The notes under the pieces are model-generated. The model was given only the letters and a program-made list of their open reading frames with translations, was not told the DNA's origin and ran no database searches. From NCBI GenBank assembly GCA_965116335.1, contig OZ220677.1:1736001-1800000 (forward strand): a stretch of 64,000 nucleotides of DNA, in the 5' to 3' direction. The position numbers and the translations under genes are program-made. Source of the stretch: G963663315 sp965116335. GTDB taxonomy: Bacteria > Pseudomonadota > Gammaproteobacteria > Arenicellales > Poriferihabitantaceae. Each line of letters begins with the position of its first letter. Within the stretch, counting starts at the first letter, position 1. Shown here in pieces: positions 8,467 through 17,336 of this stretch.

Positions 8467-10107
8467 ATGGCCACTAAAGAAGTCGTATTTGGCGAGAACG
8501 CGCGTGCTCGCATGCTGAAAGGGGTAAATACCCTGTCAGACGCTGTAAAGGTTACCCTTGGTCCCAAGGGTAGAAACGTCGTGCTGGACAAATCATTCGG
8601 GGCACCCACCGTAACCAAAGACGGTGTTTCAGTCGCGAAAGAAATTGAGTTAAAAGACAAGCTCGAAAACATGGGCGCGCAAATGGTCAAGGAAGTCGCA
8701 TCCAAAACTTCCGATGTTGCCGGTGACGGTACAACCACCGCAACCGTATTGGCTCAATGCATCGTTCGTGAAGGCATGAAAGCCGTTGCCGCCGGCATGA
8801 ATCCGATGGATATCAAGCGCGGCATCGACAAGGCGGTTATCGCAGGCGTTGGAGATCTGCAACAGCTTTCCAGACCCTGTACCGATCACAAGGAAATCGC
8901 CCAGGTTGGAACCGTATCGGCAAATGCCGACAAGAATGTAGGTGACATCATCGCCGAAGCTATGGAGAAAGTAGGTAAGGAAGGCGTAATTACCGTAGAA
9001 GAAGGCAATGCGCTGGAAAACGATCTGGAAGTGGTCGAGGGTATGCAGTTTGACCGCGGCTATTTGTCTCCCTACTTCATCAACAATCAGGATAACATGT
9101 CGGTTGATCTGGAAAATCCCTTCATCCTGATTCACGACAAGAAAATCTCCAACATCCGTGATCTGCTGCCCACACTGGAAGGCGTTGCCAAATCCAGCCG
9201 CCCGCTACTGGTGATTGCAGAAGATGTAGACGGAGAGGCGCTGGCCACACTGGTGGTCAACAATATCCGTGGTATTGTCAAGGTCTGTGCGGTCAAGGCT
9301 CCCGGCTTTGGCGACCGTCGTAAAGCAATGTTGCAGGACATCGCGGTACTGACCGGCGGTCAGGTGATCAGTGAAGAAGTCGGTATGAATCTCGACGCTG
9401 TTTCTCTGGAGGATCTCGGACAAGCCAAGCGTATCCAGGTTACCAAGGAAAACACCACAGTAATTGACGGCGCCGGTAGTTCTGACGAGATAGAAGGTCG
9501 TGTCAATCAGATCCGGGCTCAAATTGAAGAGGCAACCTCTGACTATGATCGCGAGAAAATGCAAGAGCGAGTGGCCAAACTGGCCGGCGGTGTTGCCGTG
9601 ATCAAGGTAGGTGCTGCCACTGAAATTGAGATGAAGGAAAAGAAAGCCAGAGTCGAAGACGCGCTGCATGCAACTCGCGCCGCAGTCGAAGAAGGCGTGG
9701 TTCCCGGTGGTGGTACGGCGCTGGTTCGCTGTGTCGATGCCGTCTCCAGGGTCGAAGGCGATAACCAGGATCAGGATCTGGGTATCCGCATTGTACTGCG
9801 TTCGCTGGAAGAACCACTGCGTCAAATCGTCACCAACTCCGGTGGCGACGCCTCTGTCGTGCTCAACGAAGTAGCTAAAAACGATGGCAATCATGGCTAC
9901 AATGCCAGCACCGGAGAATATGGCGACATGATCGAAATGGGTATCCTGGATCCAACCAAGGTAACCCGCACGGCGCTGCAAAACGCCGCTTCCATTGCCG
10001 GATTGTTGATCACAACCGAGGCGATGATCGCGGAAGTACCGGAAGACAAACCCGCTCCTCCGATGCCTGACATGGGCGGAATGGGTGGAATGGGTGGAAT
10101 GATGTAA
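8467..10107 (+). CDS. groL: Chaperonin GroEL
   Basis: The 60 kDa chaperonin, 546 residues. Visible hallmarks are the ATP site GDGTTTATVLAQ (about 86-97), VTLGPKGRNVVLDKSFG, the VVPGGGTALVRC motif near residue 412, and the C-terminal Gly-Gly-Met tail that lines the cavity floor. Two lines of neighbourhood evidence agree: groES lies 46 bases upstream and an intrinsic terminator follows. The N-terminus reads MATKEVVFGENARARMLKG, a mild departure from the usual AAKEVKFG. There is no second groEL copy in the window. Confidence 0.98.
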   Translation: MATKEVVFGENARARMLKGVNTLSDAVKVTLGPKGRNVVLDKSFGAPTVTKDGVSVAKEIELKDKLENMGAQMVKEVASKTSDVAGDGTTTATVLAQCIVREGMKAVAAGMNPMDIKRGIDKAVIAGVGDLQQLSRPCTDHKEIAQVGTVSANADKNVGDIIAEAMEKVGKEGVITVEEGNALENDLEVVEGMQFDRGYLSPYFINNQDNMSVDLENPFILIHDKKISNIRDLLPTLEGVAKSSRPLLVIAEDVDGEALATLVVNNIRGIVKVCAVKAPGFGDRRKAMLQDIAVLTGGQVISEEVGMNLDAVSLEDLGQAKRIQVTKENTTVIDGAGSSDEIEGRVNQIRAQIEEATSDYDREKMQERVAKLAGGVAVIKVGAATEIEMKEKKARVEDALHATRAAVEEGVVPGGGTALVRCVDAVSRVEGDNQDQDLGIRIVLRSLEEPLRQIVTNSGGDASVVLNEVAKNDGNHGYNASTGEYGDMIEMGILDPTKVTRTALQNAASIAGLLITTEAMIAEVPEDKPAPPMPDMGGMGGMGGMM

Positions 10108-10132
10108 CCCGTATCCTCTGTCACAAGGACTG

Positions 10133-10160
10133 AAAAAGGCGCCGTCAAGGCGCCTTTTTT
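10133..10160 (+). terminator. Rho-independent terminator of groES-groEL
   Basis: The stem arms GGCGCC (10138-10143) and GGCGCC (10149-10154) flank a 5-base loop GTCAA, preceded by AAAAA and followed by six T residues. It lies 26 bases after the groEL stop codon. Confidence 0.93.
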
Positions 10161-10268
10161 ATTGCGGCTTCTGGTACGCTATCCCGGCATAATCGCAGAG
10201 AATGGCTATACACTCGATAAATCCGCCGGAATGACCCTTTAAGTACCCGCCCGTTTGAAAGACAGAGA

Positions 10269-11930
10269 ATGAACGATTATTTTGATTTGGGCAAACACAG
10301 CCGCCCGGTTTCGACCACTTCTGTAGAAGCGCAAATATGGTTCGACCGGGGGCTCAACTGGTGCTACGGATTCAATCAGGAAGAAGGCGTAAAGTGTTTT
10401 TACAAGGCACTGGAATATGACTCGCGCTGCGCGATGGCCTACTGGGGGATCGCTTATGGCTCGGCCCCATTCTACAACCTGTCGTGGCGGGAGCTGAGCC
10501 AGCAAGAGAAAGACCGCTGCATCTCGCTTTGCTACGACAGCATCCAGACCGCACGTACGCTATGCACCGCAACATCCGATGTGGAAACAGCTCTGATCCA
10601 CGCACTGTCCACAAGATTTCCGTCAAACTGTAGCGATTCGCTGGAGCAGCTGGAAGCCCGCGATGACGCCTGGGCCAATGCCATGCGTGCCGTCTACCAT
10701 AAATACCCTGACGATCTGGATGTCGCGGCGCTGTTCGTTGAGGCCATGATGATACGGACCCCGTGGAAACTATGGGATGTGAGCACCGGCCAACCGGCCG
10801 ATGGCGCGGACACAGCGGAGTGTCTGTCCGTACTCGATCGCGTGCTCTCCCGGATGCGCGAATCCGGTAGTACCCCGCACCCGGCAATTCTGCACCTGCA
10901 TATTCATTGCCTGGAAATGTCTCCTGCACCGGAAAAAGCACTGGCCTCGGCAGATGCTTTGGAGAACCTGTGTCTGGATATCGGTCATCTGGTGCACATG
11001 CCCAGCCATATCTACATCCTGTGCGGACTTTATGACCGCGCCAGAATCGTCAACGAAAAGGCCATCCGGGCAGACCGCAAATACCTGGATTATGCCGGCC
11101 CGTACAACTTTTACACCGCATCACGTTGTCATGACCTGCACATGATGATGCTGGCCTGTATGATGATGGGGCAGTCTCAACGTGCCTTCCAGGCAACCCG
11201 GGAATTATCCGAAATGCTGCCACAGGAACTGTTGGAAATCCCTGACCGACCGTTTCTGACCATACTTCTGGAAGGCTATTATTCGGCGCAAACGCATGTC
11301 CTGATACGGTTCGGTAGGTGGCAGGAAATCGTAGAACTGCCGATGCCGGAAAACCCGTCACTTTACTGTGTTTCCACCGCCATGCAGCATTACGCCAGGG
11401 TGATCAGTCTGGCTGCACTCGGACAAATCGAACCGGCCCGGGCAGAGCGGAGCCGATTCTACCGATCGCTGGAGAGGATTCCCGAAGACCGCAAGGTATT
11501 CAACAACACGGCACTCGATATCCTGGCGGTCGCTGAAAACATGATGAACGGAGAGATCGAGTATCACAGTGGAAACTACTCCCCGGCATTCGAATATCTA
11601 CGAAAGAGCGTACGTTTGTGCGACAACCTTGCCTATTCTGAGCCCTGGCCCTGGATGCACCCACCCCGGCATGCGCTGGGTGCCTTGCTGATCGAGCAGG
11701 GACACTATGCAGAGGCCGAAGAAGTATACAGAACCGATCTCGGGCTGAACAACAAACTGGATCGCTGCAATCATCACCCGAACAATGTGTGGGCATTGCA
11801 CGGATTGGCGGAATGTCTGCGCCACAGAAACGAAACCGAAGAATTACCCGGCATCACCACCCGACTCAATGCAGTAATGGCGAACTCCGATTTCGAGATC
11901 ACCTCCTCATGCTGTTGCCGCAGGGGATGA
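10269..11930 (+). CDS. Tetratricopeptide-repeat protein of unknown function
   Basis: A 553-residue soluble protein without a signal peptide or membrane segment. Helical TPR-like units recur, for example WFDRGLNWCYGFNQEEGVKCF with ALEYDSRCAMAYWGIAY near the N-terminus, HMPSHIYILCGLYDRAR near residue 240, and GALLIEQGHYAEAEEVYRTDL near 480. The motif around HMPSHIY is typical of a conserved but uncharacterised bacterial TPR family. It follows groEL after a terminator and precedes the convergent bamD, so it is probably a single-gene unit. It is presumably a protein-protein interaction scaffold. No enzymatic motif was recognised. Confidence 0.8.
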   Translation: MNDYFDLGKHSRPVSTTSVEAQIWFDRGLNWCYGFNQEEGVKCFYKALEYDSRCAMAYWGIAYGSAPFYNLSWRELSQQEKDRCISLCYDSIQTARTLCTATSDVETALIHALSTRFPSNCSDSLEQLEARDDAWANAMRAVYHKYPDDLDVAALFVEAMMIRTPWKLWDVSTGQPADGADTAECLSVLDRVLSRMRESGSTPHPAILHLHIHCLEMSPAPEKALASADALENLCLDIGHLVHMPSHIYILCGLYDRARIVNEKAIRADRKYLDYAGPYNFYTASRCHDLHMMMLACMMMGQSQRAFQATRELSEMLPQELLEIPDRPFLTILLEGYYSAQTHVLIRFGRWQEIVELPMPENPSLYCVSTAMQHYARVISLAALGQIEPARAERSRFYRSLERIPEDRKVFNNTALDILAVAENMMNGEIEYHSGNYSPAFEYLRKSVRLCDNLAYSEPWPWMHPPRHALGALLIEQGHYAEAEEVYRTDLGLNNKLDRCNHHPNNVWALHGLAECLRHRNETEELPGITTRLNAVMANSDFEITSSCCCRRG

Positions 11931-12016
11931 CACGTCGCCAGTACGTAATCTTGTGGATGTCATCACGAAAATCCTGAACAGTCTTTATCCTCTTGAGTAT
12001 CGTTTTTTTGAGGTGC

Positions 12017-12943
12017 TTATTCTTCGACAGAATCCGGTTTCCTGAAGCGGTTGATGATTCTGGAAAACCAGCCCGGTTTCGCTTTGCTGTCCTCTGCCTT
12101 GATGCCGGAATACTGGTCGAGATATTCGCTGTTCGGGAAATTGTGTTCGAGCACTCTGCGGGCGTCGTCCGACAGGTCATCCATGCCCATCTTGCGGTAA
12201 CTCGACATCATCAGGGCAAGCGCCTCCTCGACAGCGGGAGTGGAAGCATAGTCCTGAATAACCCCGCTGGCGCGGTTGACTACGGCCACGTGGGCATCCT
12301 TCGAGTAATAGTATTTCGCGACTATAATTTCATTCCTGGCCAACGCATCCAGCAGGCGTTGGGCCCGGACTCTGGCATCTGCGGCATACCGGCTATCCGG
12401 GAAGCGGGTATACACCTCCTGGAAGGCAGTCAACGCATCATACATCGGCGATGCGTCCCGGTCACTCAGATCATCATACCCAAGCAGTTTGCCCAGCATG
12501 GATGAGTCTTCCTCGAAGCTGGCCAGGCCTTTCAGATAATAAATGTAGTCCACCGAGGAATGAGTCGGGTGCAGTTTAATGAAACGGTCTGCAGCCGCCA
12601 GAGCCAGCCCGGTCTGCTCCGTTCGATAATGGATATAGACTGTGTCTATCTGGGCCTGAGTCGCGTGCTTGCTGTAGGGGTATCTCCCCTCCAGCGTCCG
12701 CAACTGTCCGAGGGCTGTTTCCCAGTTGCCCTTGTCCATGCTCTCCCTGGCCTCGCTGTAAAGCTCCTCCGCAGTTTTATCCTCCTCCGCATCTTTATCT
12801 TTATTGAACAGGGCGCACCCGGCCATTAGCAGGCAGGACAGGATAATGATGGACAGTCGCACAGTCAGTTGCCTGATTCGATGAGTTTGAACGGGAAACC
12901 GTGGAGCAGGTCGTGTCGGTGCGGCTTTAATTGTCATTGGCAC
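12017..12943 (-). CDS. bamD: Outer membrane protein assembly factor BamD (lipoprotein)
   Basis: BamD is the essential TPR lipoprotein of the BAM complex that inserts beta-barrel proteins into the outer membrane. The hydrophobic signal SIIILSCLLMAGC ends in a lipobox with Cys43. Then come TPR-like units: AEELYSEARESMDKGNWETAL, YPYSKHATQAQIDTVYIHY and RFPDSRYAADARVRAQ. At 308 residues it is longer than E. coli BamD (245), partly from an N-terminal stretch before the signal and an acidic/lysine-rich tail. The true start may be downstream, for example a GTG a few codons before the hydrophobic core. It is divergent from rluD, the arrangement seen in E. coli. Confidence 0.95.
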   Translation of the reverse strand: MPMTIKAAPTRPAPRFPVQTHRIRQLTVRLSIIILSCLLMAGCALFNKDKDAEEDKTAEELYSEARESMDKGNWETALGQLRTLEGRYPYSKHATQAQIDTVYIHYRTEQTGLALAAADRFIKLHPTHSSVDYIYYLKGLASFEEDSSMLGKLLGYDDLSDRDASPMYDALTAFQEVYTRFPDSRYAADARVRAQRLLDALARNEIIVAKYYYSKDAHVAVVNRASGVIQDYASTPAVEEALALMMSSYRKMGMDDLSDDARRVLEHNFPNSEYLDQYSGIKAEDSKAKPGWFSRIINRFRKPDSVEE

Positions 12944-13036
12944 GGAGGTTTTTCTATAAGGTAGAATTGTGATTTGCTTGATTCAGATTCGTAATTATAA
13001 TAATTCAGGCACCCATTGTGCCATAACTAAATCAAC

Positions 13037-14002
13037 ATGTCGGAATCCGAATCCAATCTTTTTATCCAATCCACTCTGCAAATGAAGGGGGAACGGGTGG
13101 ACAAGGCGCTTTCCAGACTGTTTCCTGAATATACCAGAAATACAATTCAACAGTGGATCAGACAGGGTCTGGTGCGGGTAAACGGGGAATCAGCAAAACA
13201 GAAGCTCAGGCTGTCGGGTGAGGAAACACTGGAAGTTCAGATTCCATGCCCTGCCGTTGTGGACTGTCTCCCCGAACCGATTGATCTGGAAATCCTGGAT
13301 CAGGACGATCAGATTCTGATCATCGACAAACCCTGCGGTCTGGTCGTCCATCCGGGTGCTGGCAACCCGAACGGTACGCTGCAAAACGGCCTGCTCTACC
13401 ATAACCCGGAACTGGCTAAACTGCCGAGGGCAGGAATTGTTCACCGGCTCGACAAGGACACGACCGGATTAATGGTAGTGGCAAAGACAGAACAGGCCCG
13501 GCAACATCTGATCGCCCAGCTCGACAGTCGGCAAATGAGCCGCCAGTACCTTGCGATCGTCAACGGTGTCATGATTTCAGGAGAAACCATCAACCAGCCA
13601 ATCGGCCGACATCATCAGGATCGGTTACGTATGTCGGTAACCCCGCAAGGCAAGACCGCAATCACCCACTTCCGCGTCAAAAGAAAATACCGTCACCATT
13701 GCCTGGTGCAGGCCAGTCTGGAATCCGGGCGTACCCATCAAATCCGCGTACATTTGAGTTGGCGAGGTTTTCCTATCATTGGTGACCGGCTGTACGGACA
13801 ACGAAACCGATTGCCGCCGGGGGCATCCGAACCATTCAAGCACTGCCTGCAGACGTTTGGGCGACAGGCCCTGCATGCCGAGAAACTCACCCTGATCCAC
13901 CCACGGAACAATGTCGAGGCCAGCTGGCGAAGCGAACTGCCGGAAGACATGAAAAACCTGATGGCTCAGCTTGAAGACGATAATGCCCGGAATAACCAGT
14001 GA
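13037..14002 (+). CDS. rluD: 23S rRNA pseudouridine(1911/1915/1917) synthase
   Basis: RluD converts three uridines of 23S rRNA helix 69 to pseudouridine. The 321-residue protein has an N-terminal S4 RNA-binding domain (about 17-70, ERVDKALSRLFPEYTRN) and the RluA-family catalytic motif HRLDKDTTG at 136-144, with Asp139 as nucleophile. The later LESGRTHQIRVHL motif completes the family signature. It is divergent from bamD. The pgeF (yfiH) gene that usually follows rluD is absent; the next gene is the convergent nrdJb. Confidence 0.96.
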   Translation: MSESESNLFIQSTLQMKGERVDKALSRLFPEYTRNTIQQWIRQGLVRVNGESAKQKLRLSGEETLEVQIPCPAVVDCLPEPIDLEILDQDDQILIIDKPCGLVVHPGAGNPNGTLQNGLLYHNPELAKLPRAGIVHRLDKDTTGLMVVAKTEQARQHLIAQLDSRQMSRQYLAIVNGVMISGETINQPIGRHHQDRLRMSVTPQGKTAITHFRVKRKYRHHCLVQASLESGRTHQIRVHLSWRGFPIIGDRLYGQRNRLPPGASEPFKHCLQTFGRQALHAEKLTLIHPRNNVEASWRSELPEDMKNLMAQLEDDNARNNQ

Positions 14003-14032
14003 GTGCTGCGATTTAACTCGATCTTGATAGTG

Positions 14033-14761
14033 CTACCCGCATTTGCTTTCACCGCAACTCAGGCAGGTCATGCAGCCATCCATGAATATCATGGCTTTGG
14101 TGTTGCATTTGTTACACAGAATGGCTCCATCGGGAAACGCGCTGTCCTGTGTATCCGACAGGGAGTGTGTATGACTTTGCTCATATTCCCTGCGCTTCTG
14201 GTCGACCAGAGCCTGCTGATGCTCATCCAGCCCCGACTCGACAATCATGCCGATCATTTTCAGGTGGGATTCGATGACATCGCCGATTTCAGCGACCAGC
14301 GAAGGCATATATTTGCCGCCCCGCTTGAAGTAGCCGCCTTTGGGGTCGAATACGCTGCGTAGTTCGTTGGCCAGAAAGGTAACGTCCCCGCCTTTTCTGA
14401 AAACCGCAGAGATGATCAGTGTCAGCCCCGATATCCATTGATAGTGATCCATGTTTTTCGAGTTGATAAAAATCTCGAAAGGCCGACGCTTCTCGTACGG
14501 AGTGCCCGGATTTAACAGGATGTCGTTAATGGTAATGTAAAACGCATGCTCGGAGACCGGGGTCTTGATCTTGTAGGTATTGCCGACCAGCATTTCCGGG
14601 CGAACGACCTTTTCATGCATCTGCACAACCCGGTCTTGTGACGCATCCAGCACAGCCGAGGAAGCGGGGGTTGATTCTACTGTACTTGCACTCTCGGCGC
14701 CTTGGGCCGAAGACTTGATCACGTTGTAGTCAATGATTCTCTGGTCTATTTTTATAGTCAT
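14033..14761 (-). CDS. nrdJb: Ribonucleotide reductase class II, C-terminal subunit NrdJb (TSCPD domain)
   Basis: In Pseudomonas and relatives the B12-dependent ribonucleotide reductase is split into NrdJa (catalytic) and NrdJb. This gene encodes the second part. The ATG at 14761 gives 242 residues; a TTG one codon earlier is possible. The middle part (SGLTLIISAVFRKGGDVTFL) is TSCPD-domain-like. The C-terminus has four cysteines in a CNKC...CMTC zinc-ribbon arrangement and ends CGESKCG, which probably contains the redox-active pair that re-reduces the active site. It lies 201 bases downstream of nrdJa on the same strand, further apart than the few bases I recall for P. aeruginosa. Confidence 0.88.
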   Translation of the reverse strand: MTIKIDQRIIDYNVIKSSAQGAESASTVESTPASSAVLDASQDRVVQMHEKVVRPEMLVGNTYKIKTPVSEHAFYITINDILLNPGTPYEKRRPFEIFINSKNMDHYQWISGLTLIISAVFRKGGDVTFLANELRSVFDPKGGYFKRGGKYMPSLVAEIGDVIESHLKMIGMIVESGLDEHQQALVDQKRREYEQSHTHSLSDTQDSAFPDGAILCNKCNTKAMIFMDGCMTCLSCGESKCG

Positions 14762-14949
14762 CAAAATCTCGACAGGGTTTGTTGTCTGGTTGGTAATGAT
14801 TGTTGCTGACGATCAGGGCGCGTTGATGCAATACGGCCGATCTGCAAGCTGAACTGGACCCTCCGGGTTTTCCCCTGATGTCGGTTCTGGAGCTTTTTGC
14901 CGGAACTTTTCACTTTAGTCTCTATTAGCCAATTTCCAGATAGGGTCAT
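14761..14949 (-). CDS. Possible small ORF bridging nrdJa and nrdJb (doubtful)
   Basis: An open frame of 62 codons fills most of the spacer between nrdJa and nrdJb. It starts with ATG at 14949, 13 bases after the nrdJa stop, and its TGA overlaps the nrdJb start codon (TGATG). The product is basic and serine/glutamine-rich, with no recognised domain or membrane segment. The position would allow translational coupling into nrdJb, which otherwise has a weak ribosome binding site. A frame this short can be open by chance, so this is a low-confidence call. Confidence 0.25.
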   Translation of the reverse strand: MTLSGNWLIETKVKSSGKKLQNRHQGKTRRVQFSLQIGRIASTRPDRQQQSLPTRQQTLSRF

Positions 14950-14962
14950 CCGATAAAAGTCG

Positions 14963-17101
14963 CTAGAATCTTCCGTAATAGCCTTCTTTCAAGGCATCAA
15001 ACAAATTCGCCGCAGTGTGACTCTCACCATCGTACTCAATTTCCTGGTCACCCCTGACCTCGACCATATCCCCGTTTTCGAGAACAAATTGATATTTCGT
15101 GTTCTTCAGATCCTGCTCTTTCACCAGCACTCCCTGGAACACTTCAGGATTGAATCTGAATGTGGTGCAGCCTTTCAGCCCCTTCTCCCAGGCGTACCGA
15201 TAAATGTCCTGAAATTCACCGAACGGAAAATCCGTCGGTACATTGGCGGTTTTGGATATGGATGAGTCGATCCATTTCTGCGCCGCAGATTGTATGTCCA
15301 CATGCTGTTTCGGCGTAATATCTTCGCTGGTAATGAAATAATCGGGCAGTCTTTCGTTTTCATTTTCCCCGGCGGGCACAGCCGCCGGATTCACCAGCTG
15401 GCGGTAGGCCAGCAACTCGTAGGAATAAACATCAACTTTCTCCTTGGTTTTCTTGCCTTCGCGAATGACGTTCCTGCTGTATTTGTGGGCGAAGCTCGGC
15501 TCGATTCCATTGCTGGCGTTATTTGCCAGAGACAGGCTGATCGTGCCCGTGGGCGCGATTGAGGTATGATGGGTATAACGACAGCCGTTGGCTTCAATCC
15601 CGCTCCGTATTTCCTCGGGGAACTGCTGCATATAACGACTGTATCGAGCCATCAACACGGAGCCTTTGACCCGGTCGCCCTCACAAAAACCATCTTCTGC
15701 CATTTCCGGGCGCATGAACAGCATCTCCCGGGTCACCGTGTATTCCTGCACAAGGACAGGCGCAACCCCCTTTTCCTCGGCCAGCGCGATACCCACCTCC
15801 CAACCGACCGTAGCCATTTCTCTGGCAACCCGCTCGGTGAAAGCCAGTGACTGCTCATCGCCGTATCGCATCTTCAACATGGTCAGGGTGGAACCCAGCC
15901 CGAGGAAACCCATGCCGTGACGACGCTTCAACTTCAGCTCGTCAACTTGCCTGGCGAGTGGCAAGCCATTGATTTCAACCACATTATCCAGCATACGGGA
16001 AAAGACGGCGACCACTTCCCGGTACTCGTCCCAGTCAAACCGGGCCTCATCGGTAAACGGGTCACGCACAAACCGGGTCAGATTGACCGAACCCAGCAAA
16101 CAGGCACCATAAGGCGGCAGTGGCTGTTCTCCGCAGGGATTGGTCGCGCGAATATTCTCGCAGAACCAGTTGTTGTTCATCTCATTGATGCGGTCCACCA
16201 GAATAAATCCGGGCTCGGCATAGTCATAAGTGGACCTCATGATCGTGTCCCACAGGGATTGGGCACGAATAGTGCGGTAAACACGACAAGCGACCTCACC
16301 CACCTCGTTGGTCACGTAATTCTCTGTATGCGGCCATTGCCGCCAGATGAGCGGATATTCTCCACACTCGACTTCATGCCGGGTAGCCGGGAAAGACAGC
16401 GGCCACTCGGCATCGTCCTGCACCGCCTGCATGAATTCATCGGTAATCAGGCAGGACAGGTTGAATTGGCGGAGCCGTGCGTTCTCGCGCTTGGCGCGAA
16501 TAAAATCCAGAATATCAGGGTGAGAAATGTCGAAGGTGCCCATTTGTGCGCCACGACGTCCACCGGCGGACGATACCGTGAAGCACATCGAATCGAATAT
16601 GTCCATAAAAGAAAGCGGGCCGGAGGTATAAGCTCCGGCACCGCTAACAAAAGCGCCTCTGGGGCGCAAGGTGGAGAATTCATATCCGATTCCGCATCCG
16701 GCTTTCAGGGTCAATCCTGCTTCATGAACGCAGGCCAGCACACCATCCATCGAATCCGGGATAATGCCGGAAACCGTACAGTTGATCGTGCTGGTTGCAG
16801 ACTTGTGCTCGAGGGCACCTGCATTGGACGTAATCCGGCCAGCCGGGATGGCGCCGCGCTGCAATGCCCAAAGAAATCTCTGGTGCCATTCATCCTGCTT
16901 TTCGGGAGTATGTTCAACCTCAGCCAAAGCTCTGGCCACCCGATCAAAGGTCGCCATGACATCCTGGTCAACCGGCTCACCCTGCATGGTTTTCAGCCGA
17001 TACTTTTTATCCCATATATCAAAAGCGGCAGGTTGAAGAGCAATTTCGTCCAGCGAAACCGCTGCGGTATCCTGGCTTTTTTGACTGACTGCGCTAACCA
17101 T
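14963..17101 (-). CDS. nrdJa: Adenosylcobalamin-dependent ribonucleoside-diphosphate reductase, catalytic subunit NrdJa
   Basis: The class II ribonucleotide reductase makes deoxyribonucleotides with adenosylcobalamin as radical source, with or without oxygen. The 712-residue sequence has the active-site cysteine in STINCTVSG (Cys108), the radical-bearing NPCGE motif (321-325; Asn321, Cys323, Glu325), and a conserved SIAPTGTISL segment in the C-terminal half of the barrel. The TSCPD and thiol-relay part is missing and is supplied by nrdJb. The frame runs to a normal stop, so this is the natural split form rather than a truncation. Two NrdR boxes lie just upstream. Confidence 0.95.
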   Translation of the reverse strand: MVSAVSQKSQDTAAVSLDEIALQPAAFDIWDKKYRLKTMQGEPVDQDVMATFDRVARALAEVEHTPEKQDEWHQRFLWALQRGAIPAGRITSNAGALEHKSATSTINCTVSGIIPDSMDGVLACVHEAGLTLKAGCGIGYEFSTLRPRGAFVSGAGAYTSGPLSFMDIFDSMCFTVSSAGGRRGAQMGTFDISHPDILDFIRAKRENARLRQFNLSCLITDEFMQAVQDDAEWPLSFPATRHEVECGEYPLIWRQWPHTENYVTNEVGEVACRVYRTIRAQSLWDTIMRSTYDYAEPGFILVDRINEMNNNWFCENIRATNPCGEQPLPPYGACLLGSVNLTRFVRDPFTDEARFDWDEYREVVAVFSRMLDNVVEINGLPLARQVDELKLKRRHGMGFLGLGSTLTMLKMRYGDEQSLAFTERVAREMATVGWEVGIALAEEKGVAPVLVQEYTVTREMLFMRPEMAEDGFCEGDRVKGSVLMARYSRYMQQFPEEIRSGIEANGCRYTHHTSIAPTGTISLSLANNASNGIEPSFAHKYSRNVIREGKKTKEKVDVYSYELLAYRQLVNPAAVPAGENENERLPDYFITSEDITPKQHVDIQSAAQKWIDSSISKTANVPTDFPFGEFQDIYRYAWEKGLKGCTTFRFNPEVFQGVLVKEQDLKNTKYQFVLENGDMVEVRGDQEIEYDGESHTAANLFDALKEGYYGRF

Positions 17102-17128
17102 CCGGGGAATATTCTAATTTCGTTACAA

Positions 17129-17177
17129 ATCATACATATAGTGGAATCTCATCGACAGATAACACTACATATAGGGC
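17129..17177 (-). promoter_or_regulatory. Tandem NrdR boxes upstream of nrdJa
   Basis: Two 16-base sites match the NrdR consensus ACACTATATATTGTGT in its core: ATCATACATATAGTGG (17129-17144) and ACACTACATATAGGGC (17162-17177). They share TACATATAG and are offset by exactly 33 bases, about three helical turns. That spacing is characteristic of NrdR operators and lets the ATP/dATP-sensing repressor bind one face of the DNA. They lie 28-76 bases upstream of the nrdJa start. Confidence 0.85.
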
Positions 17178-17336
17178 TTTTATACTGTTAAGCACCCTAT
17201 GATAGACGCTATTCTCGAAGTTAGTCAACAGTTTTTGGTTACCAACAACCTTTTTATTACATTGAAGTACCGTTTTATTGACTTCATGGCCGAAATTATC
17301 CACAGGCCATATATGAAAATTCATACCTGATCATGA

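Noticed and set aside
9205..9981. 258-codon open frame antisense to groEL
   Set aside because: Shadow of a highly conserved gene; no ribosome binding site or domain.
10269..11930. Signal peptide or lipoprotein anchor on the TPR protein
   Set aside because: The N-terminus MNDYFDLGKHSRP is polar and no hydrophobic segment follows.
15917..17191. 424-codon open frame on the plus strand, antisense to nrdJa
   Set aside because: nrdJa is unmistakable on the other strand, and the antisense product has no recognisable motif. Long antisense frames are expected from codon bias.
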